Shown piece after piece: positions 5,524 to 9,797 of a stretch of DNA of 9,797 nt. The position numbers and the translations under genes are program-made. Below the pieces are notes generated by a model, which did not search any database, had not been told where the DNA came from, and saw nothing but the letters and a program-made list of their open reading frames with translations. The stretch is from an uncultured Clostridia bacterium (GTDB lineage Bacteria; Bacillota; Clostridia; TANB77; CAG-508), in the NCBI GenBank assembly GCA_947623615.1, contig CANQHH010000035.1, forward strand, positions 1 to 9,797, in the 5' to 3' direction. Within the stretch, counting starts at the first letter, position 1; each line of letters starts with the position of its first letter.

Positions 5524-6789
5524 ATGGAAGATAAACTGACAAAAGCTAAAAACATTTTAATAAAATATAATCAGGAACATTTAATTCAATTTTATGATGA
5601 GTTAGATAAAGATAAACAGGATTTCTTAATTGATCAAATATTATCAATTAATTTTGAGAAAATCTTAAATTTATATGAAAAGAAATCTAAAATTGATATG
5701 AATGAAAGCATAGAAGAAATAGAGCCTTTACCTTATACAGATAAAAACAAAATTCCTGAAGACTTATATAACTCATACTGTAAAATAGGTGAAAACACCA
5801 TTTCATCAAAAGAATTCGCTGTTATTACATTGGCTGGCGGGCAAGGTTCTAGACTTGGTTTTAAAGGGCCAAAAGGGACCTTTGAATTAGATACCAAACC
5901 TAGAAAATCTTTATTTGAAATTCTATGTGATTACTTAAAAGAAGCATGTTGTAAATTTGATATTACTATTCCTTGGTATATTATGACTAGTAGCGAAAAT
6001 CATGAGGCTACAGTTAAGTTTTTTAAAGAACATGATTTTTTTGGATATGATGAAAATAATATTTTCTTTTTCATTCAAGAAAATTTGCCACTTATTGATA
6101 TTGATAAAAAATTGGTTTTAGAAGAACTACACAAAATAAAAGTTGCATCTAATGGTAATGGAAATCTATTTAAATCATTAAAAAAATATAATATTATAGA
6201 TGCTCTTGAAAAAAACAATATTAAATGGGTATTTGTTGGAGGTGTAGATAATGTTCTATTAAATCCTCTAGATCCTTTATTTTTAGGAATTACTATAGAT
6301 TCAGGAAATCATATATCTTCTAAAACCTTATTTAAAGATAACCCTGAAAGTACGGAATGGATATTCGCTAAAACAAAAAACAAACCAGGTATTGTTGATT
6401 GCGAAAATTTTGCTTCTGAAGTTTCTAAAATAAAAGATGCAAATGGTAATTATTTATACAGAGAAACTAATATGTTAGCTCATATTTTTAGTATAGATGC
6501 TTTAAAACACATGCAAAATAAGACTTTACCATATCACCGTGCTTTTAGAAAAAGTGCATTTGTAAATTATGAGGGTATGAAACAAGTTCCAGAATCACCT
6601 AATATTTATAAGTTTGAGCAATTTGTTTTTGATGCATTTTCTGAATTTGATAATATTACTCTTTTAAGGGTAAATGCAGATGAGGAATTTGCACCTATTA
6701 AAGATTTTAATGGACCTTATAACCCAGAAATAGCACAAAAACTATATGAAAAAAATGTATTACATATTGAAAGTAATGATGATGATTGA
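5524..6789 (+). CDS. UDPGP-family (UAP/UGP-like) UTP--sugar-1-phosphate uridylyltransferase
   Basis: A 421-residue protein from ATG 5524. It belongs to the UDPGP (eukaryote-like UAP/UGP) nucleotidyltransferase family, which joins UTP to a sugar 1-phosphate to give a UDP-sugar and pyrophosphate. The nucleotide loop LAGGQGSRLG is at residues 103-112, with PKG at 116-118. The UAP-like segment SNGNGNLF is near 209-216, GGVDN (uridine/sugar contact region) at 239-243, LPYHRA near 335-340, KFEQFVFD at 363-370 and EEFAPIKD at 387-394. These features resemble UDP-GlcNAc pyrophosphorylases of the AGX type more than bacterial GalU or GlmU, but the actual sugar (GlcNAc, glucose or galactose) is not decidable by eye. 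It follows the metallophosphoesterase by 21 bp with no promoter between them and ends in a terminator, so the two are probably co-transcribed. The protein looks full length. Confidence 0.88.
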   Translation: MEDKLTKAKNILIKYNQEHLIQFYDELDKDKQDFLIDQILSINFEKILNLYEKKSKIDMNESIEEIEPLPYTDKNKIPEDLYNSYCKIGENTISSKEFAVITLAGGQGSRLGFKGPKGTFELDTKPRKSLFEILCDYLKEACCKFDITIPWYIMTSSENHEATVKFFKEHDFFGYDENNIFFFIQENLPLIDIDKKLVLEELHKIKVASNGNGNLFKSLKKYNIIDALEKNNIKWVFVGGVDNVLLNPLDPLFLGITIDSGNHISSKTLFKDNPESTEWIFAKTKNKPGIVDCENFASEVSKIKDANGNYLYRETNMLAHIFSIDALKHMQNKTLPYHRAFRKSAFVNYEGMKQVPESPNIYKFEQFVFDAFSEFDNITLLRVNADEEFAPIKDFNGPYNPEIAQKLYEKNVLHIESNDDD

Positions 6790-6811
6790 GCCTAAATACA
6801 GGCTCATTTTT
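6787..6811 (+). terminator. Rho-independent terminator overlapping the UDPGP stop codon
   Basis: A perfect 7-bp stem TGAGCCT / AGGCTCA with a 6-base loop (AAATAC) is followed at once by TTTTTCTT. The first three stem bases are the TGA stop codon of the upstream gene. On the minus strand the same hairpin has no T-run after it, so it acts mainly rightward, between convergent genes. Confidence 0.88.
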
Positions 6812-6812
6812 C

Positions 6813-7166
6813 TTACATAATTGCTTTAATATGATGCAATTTTATCTTTTTATTTATATATACTTCTATTGCATCTATTCTTATATTTTCCTTTTCTAAA
6901 TGATTTAAAAATATATACTGGTTTGCCGTTTTACATATATGATTTAATTTTTTCATATCTATTGCATCAATTGGCTTTCCATACAAATTATTTGTCCTAG
7001 ATTTAACCTCTACAAATACTAACTCTTTACTTTTAATATCTTTTGCAATTATATCTATTTCTCCAAATCTTGACATATAATTTCTTTGTAAAATTACATA
7101 TCCACTATCAATTAAATACTTTGTTGCTATTTCTTCACCTAAATTTCCTATCTCTTTATTTTTCAT
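6813..7166 (-). CDS. yraN: YraN family (UPF0102) endonuclease-fold protein
   Basis: A 117-residue protein of normal YraN length. The UPF0102 pattern is clear: NLGEEIATKYLIDSGYVIL at the N-terminus, then the PD-(D/E)XK-like core GEIDIIA (about residues 35-41) and FVEVKSR (about 51-57). These supply the Glu, Asp and Glu-x-Lys residues of a restriction-endonuclease-like fold. Function in bacteria is not settled; a role in DNA processing or recombination is usually proposed from gene context, and here too it follows comM and dprA. It starts 6 bp after the dprA stop with only a weak SD (TAGGA, overlapping the dprA stop codon), which suggests translational coupling. Its 3' end abuts the convergent terminator at 6787-6811, and I see no good leftward terminator. 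Confidence 0.94.
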   Translation of the reverse strand: MKNKEIGNLGEEIATKYLIDSGYVILQRNYMSRFGEIDIIAKDIKSKELVFVEVKSRTNNLYGKPIDAIDMKKLNHICKTANQYIFLNHLEKENIRIDAIEVYINKKIKLHHIKAIM

Positions 7167-7172
7167 TTTTTC

Positions 7173-8042
7173 CTACTTTTCTATCAATGAATATCTATTA
7201 CCTTGATGATATTTTACATATCCTTCTAATTCTAGCATTGTTAATATATTATTAACTTCTGATATGTCTTTCTTACTCTTCCAACTTATTTCATCTACTG
7301 TCATCGGTATATTGGCTAATGAATTATATATTTTTCTATATTCTTTTTTTATTCCACTTTTTATGTTTTTATCATTTACTATATTTTTCGTTTTTTTCTC
7401 TATATTCAATTTATCTAATATATCGTCAACACCTGTAACCAGTGTTGCTCCCTCTTTTATTAGTTTATTTGTTCCAACTCCTTTACTATTATCTAAATTA
7501 CTTGGTATGCAAAATAGAGGTTTCTTTTGCTGTATTGTATGTCTAGCTGTTATTAAACTGCCACTTCTAAGCTCAGCCTCTACAATTAATGTTGCCTGTG
7601 CAATACCACTTATAATTCTATTTCTTTTTGGGAAATTAGTAGACTTTGTTTTCTCTTTTGGTGAATATTCTGTAACAATACAACCTCCATTTTCAATTAT
7701 TTCATAAAATAACGGCTTATTTTCTTCAGGATATATATCTTCGAATCCACCAGCTAAAACTGCAATTGTTTTACCACAATCAGACTTTGCTCCAATATGT
7801 GATGCCTTATCAATTCCAATAGCCATGCCACTTACTATGCATATTCCATTTGCCGATAATTCTTTACTAAACTTTATTGCCTGCTCCCATCCATACATTG
7901 TGCATTTTCTCGATCCTACCATTGCTATACTATTATTATTTAAAATATTATAATTCCCTTCTACATATATTTTTAAAGGATAATTCTTTATTTTCAATAA
8001 CCTTTGAGGATATATTTTATCTGTGCAATTTATTACTTTTAT
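7173..8042 (-). CDS. dprA: DNA-processing protein DprA (short form), with an ATA at the expected start
   Basis: DprA binds incoming single-stranded DNA and loads RecA during natural transformation. Motifs, numbered from TTG 7997: GSRKCTMYG (28-36), SGMAIGID (56-63), AGGFEDIYPEEN (82-93), NFPKRNRIISG (121-131), VEAELRSGSLITA (139-151) and a C-terminal winged-helix domain (about 218-274). The N-terminal SAM/HhH domain of long DprA is absent. The first canonical start in frame is TTG 7997, but the frame stays open upstream and encodes IKVINCTDKIYPQRLLK, matching the conserved 'D..YP..L..I' segment that precedes the Rossmann domain. A strong AGGAGGGG SD lies 8 bases before ATA 8042, with no ATG, GTG or TTG nearby. 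I therefore place the start at ATA 8042 (289 residues), read as either a non-canonical start or a mutated ATG. The fallback is TTG 7997 (274 residues), which lacks a well-spaced SD. Family call firm; start uncertain. Confidence 0.85.
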   Translation of the reverse strand: MKVINCTDKIYPQRLLKIKNYPLKIYVEGNYNILNNNSIAMVGSRKCTMYGWEQAIKFSKELSANGICIVSGMAIGIDKASHIGAKSDCGKTIAVLAGGFEDIYPEENKPLFYEIIENGGCIVTEYSPKEKTKSTNFPKRNRIISGIAQATLIVEAELRSGSLITARHTIQQKKPLFCIPSNLDNSKGVGTNKLIKEGATLVTGVDDILDKLNIEKKTKNIVNDKNIKSGIKKEYRKIYNSLANIPMTVDEISWKSKKDISEVNNILTMLELEGYVKYHQGNRYSLIEK

Positions 8043-8048
8043 AACCTT

Positions 8049-8056
8049 CCCCTCCT
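8049..8056 (-). promoter_or_regulatory. Strong SD upstream of the dprA ATA codon
   Basis: Minus-strand AGGAGGGG, with the AGGAGG core at 8051-8056 ending 8 bases before ATA 8042. It is among the best SDs in the window, yet no canonical start codon follows at a usable distance in the dprA frame. A stop (TAG, 8055-8057) overlapping the SD closes the frame upstream. Confidence 0.65.
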
Positions 8057-8059
8057 ATC

Positions 8060-8152
8060 CAAATTAATATAAGTTATTTATTACGTTCCTTACTGTCGGC
8101 TCTAACAAGCCTCCAAACTGCGCGTCACTCCATAAATAATTATATTAATTTG
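8060..8152 (-). repeat. ~93-bp MITE-like or structured element B with ~20-bp terminal inverted repeats
   Basis: AAATTAATATAAGTTATTTAT (8061-8081) is the inverse of 8132-8151 apart from one extra G, and the outer C/G pair also matches. The enclosed 50 bp are much richer in G+C than the flanks. On the minus strand they contain a GGCT...AGCC stem followed by GACAG, the core shared with element A. The element fills almost the whole comM-dprA gap, from 9 bases after the comM stop to just before the dprA SD. In the mRNA it would fold as a long hairpin. No transposase and no clear target-site duplication are seen, so it is either a non-autonomous repeat or an intercistronic RNA structure. Confidence 0.6.
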
Positions 8153-8161
8153 ATTCAGATA

Positions 8162-9695
8162 CTAGTTTTCCCAATATTTCTTATCTAAATTTCTATACTG
8201 TATAGCTTCTGCCACATGATTTTTTAAGATATTTTTACTTTGTTCTATATCAGCTATAGTTCTTGCAACTTTTAATATTCTCGTATATGCTCGTACTGAC
8301 AATTTTAATTTTTCAAATGCAAGCTTTAAAATCTGTCGTCCTTGATTATCTAAAACACAATATTTTTCTATTAGTTTTGCATTCATCTCTGCATTTGAAT
8401 ATATATTATATTTTTTATATCGCTCCTTTTGTATACTTCTAGCTATGTTTACTCTATTTTTTACTTCTTTAGACGTTTCTAATTTTTTATCTTGAATTAT
8501 TGAATTATATTTTACATAAGGAACTTCTATTTGTATATCTATTCTATCTAACAAAGGTCCACTAATTTTGTTCATATATTTTTTTATCATTGCTGGCGTA
8601 CAAACACATTGTTTTTCTTTAGAACCGATAATATCCACATGAACACGGATTCATTGACGCAACAAGCATAAAACTTGCAGGATATGTTAATGTACCATTT
8701 GCTCTACTTATTGTTATTTTTCTATCTTCTAATGGTCCTCTTAAAACCTCCAGAGTGTTTCTTTTAAATTCTGGCAATTCATCTAAAAATAATACACCAT
8801 AATGTGCTAAACTTATTTCTCCTGGCATTGGTCTTCTTCCTCCTCCAACTAACGCAATATTTGATATAGTATGGTGTGGAGCTCTATATGGTCTATTTAC
8901 AATAAGTGGTTCATCTTTTTCGAGCAAACCTGCAACACTATATATCTTTGTAATTTCTAAAGATTCATCAAAATTTAAATCTGGTAAAATAGATGGTAAA
9001 CTCTTTGATAAAACGGTTTTTCCACATCCTGGATTTCCTATTAATAAACAATTATGCCCTCCTGCAGCTGATATTTCTAATGCCCTTTTTGCACTCTCTT
9101 GACCTTTTATATCTGAAAAATCAACTTCAAAACTTGCATCTTTTATAATTTTATTTGTTTCAGCTTTTTCCATTTTTAATTGAATTGAATTATTTAAATA
9201 TAGTACCAATTCTCTTAGATTTTTAACACCTATTATTTCTATTCCCTCTATAACAGATGCCTCTTTTATATTTTCATAAGGTAATATAATTTTCTCTATT
9301 CCAAGTTTTTTCGCCTCTATTACCATAGGCAATATTCCATTTATTCTTTGCACACTTCCACTTAATGATAAAGCACCTAAAAATATTGTGTTTTTTAAAT
9401 TATTACTTTTTATTTCACCTGTATTTACTAGGATTCCTACAGCCATGGCTAAATCAAATACAGGTCCTTCTTTTCTGGTATCTACTGGAGCTAAATTAAT
9501 TACTATCCTTCTACTTAACAATTTATAGCCTGAATTTTTAATTGCTGTTTTTACTCTTTCTTTTGACTCTTTGATGCTTATATCTGGTAAACCTACAATT
9601 TCCCAATATGGTATTCCTTCAGATACATCAACTTGGACCTCGACAAGATAGCCATTAACACCATTTAATGACATACTTTTTATTATTGATAACAT
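8162..9695 (-). pseudogene. comM: YifB/ComM family Mg-chelatase-like AAA+ ATPase, split by a one-base frameshift
   Basis: Two overlapping frames together make one ComM. The first (9695-8619, 358 codons) has the N-terminal S5-like domain (NGVNGYLVEVQVDV, KERVKTAIKNSG, INLAPVDTRKEGP), Walker A GNPGCGKT (220-227), RAPHHT (271-276) and Walker B VLFLDE (301-306), then stops after MNPCSCGYYRF. The second (to 8162) resumes with GSKEKQCVCTPA, SGPLLDRID and the Mg-chelatase C-terminal domain. Family members read GYYG straight into this, so the C at plus-strand position 8627 looks like one extra base; without it the gene encodes 510 residues, a normal length. ComM is a hexameric helicase that promotes branch migration of transforming DNA in Gram-negative bacteria; its role in Firmicutes is less clear. 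ATG 9695 has an AGAGGA SD and its own promoter; dprA and yraN follow. Sequencing error is the main alternative to true decay. Confidence 0.88.
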
Positions 9696-9767
9696 ATTAT
9701 TTTCCTCTTTTTTGATTTTAATTTGAATAAATTTTTTTGAAAAAAATTCTTTGAAACAATTTTTAAT

Positions 9768-9796
9768 ATTATATGTTAATTATAATATTATTTCAA
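9768..9796 (-). promoter_or_regulatory. Sigma-A promoter of the comM-dprA-yraN cluster
   Basis: On the minus strand TTGAAA (9791-9796), a 17-bp spacer and a perfect TATAAT (9768-9773), giving a leader of about 65-70 nt before the comM ATG. The leader has a pure A-T inverted repeat (AATTTTTTT-C-AAAAAAATT) without an obvious role. No promoter is evident before dprA or yraN. Confidence 0.7.
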
Positions 9797-9797
9797 G

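Noticed and set aside
7043..7707. Plus-strand ORFs of 70 and 147 codons opposite yraN and dprA
   Set aside because: They are rich in Leu, Phe, Ile and Ser in the way typical of antisense shadows of AT-rich genes, and the opposite strand encodes well-conserved families.
8162..8638. A separate small gene starting at GTG 8638
   Set aside because: Its translation continues the ComM C-terminal half exactly where the first frame stops, and there is no SD before the GTG. It is the second half of a frameshifted gene.
8619..8640. Programmed +1 frameshift in comM
   Set aside because: TAT CGG TTC TAA offers no re-pairing for the P-site tRNA and no stimulatory SD at a suitable distance. A simple one-base insertion explains it better.
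1..9797. CRISPR array, tRNA, rRNA, insertion sequence or prophage genes
   Set aside because: No regularly spaced long direct repeats, cloverleaf sequences, transposase or phage motifs were seen. The only regular repeat is the 11-bp TTACAA series, which is far too short for CRISPR.

Overview
The window is about 9.8 kb of very AT-rich DNA with standard-code genes, strong purine-rich Shine-Dalgarno (SD) sequences, sigma-A type promoters and short intergenic regions. The gene set points to an anaerobic low-GC Firmicute, most likely a member of Clostridia: class III anaerobic ribonucleotide reductase with its activase, bS21, a YfmF-type M16 protein, a short DprA without an N-terminal SAM domain, and a eukaryote-like UDPGP-family nucleotidyltransferase. 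I cannot assign genus or species from sequence alone.

Left block (1-4211, all minus strand). In transcription order from the right it holds nrdD, nrdG (21 bp apart, one operon), rpsU with its own strong promoter and two tandem hairpin terminators, and a 3'-truncated yfmF-like gene running off the left edge. NrdD makes dNTPs without oxygen, and NrdG installs its glycyl radical.

Centre (4212-4701) is a 490-bp divergent intergenic region. It carries the nrdD promoter and leader, the promoter of the rightward genes, a hairpin element sharing a 10-bp core with a second element near 8.1 kb, and four copies of TTACAA spaced exactly 11 bp apart.

Rightward pair (4702-6789): a calcineurin-like metallophosphoesterase and a UDP-sugar pyrophosphorylase-family protein, apparently one operon, closed by a clear intrinsic terminator that includes the last stop codon.

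Right block (6813-9797, minus strand) is a DNA uptake and processing cluster, comM/yifB - dprA - yraN, driven from a promoter at the right edge. Two of the three genes look damaged. comM has a single-base insertion that splits it in two. dprA keeps its conserved N-terminus and a strong SD, but has ATA where the start codon should be. A ~93-bp element with ~20-bp terminal inverted repeats sits between them.

Most of the window is core metabolism and housekeeping. I see no CRISPR array, tRNA, rRNA, insertion sequence or phage gene. The points most worth checking are the comM/dprA lesions, the two intergenic elements and the phased TTACAA array.
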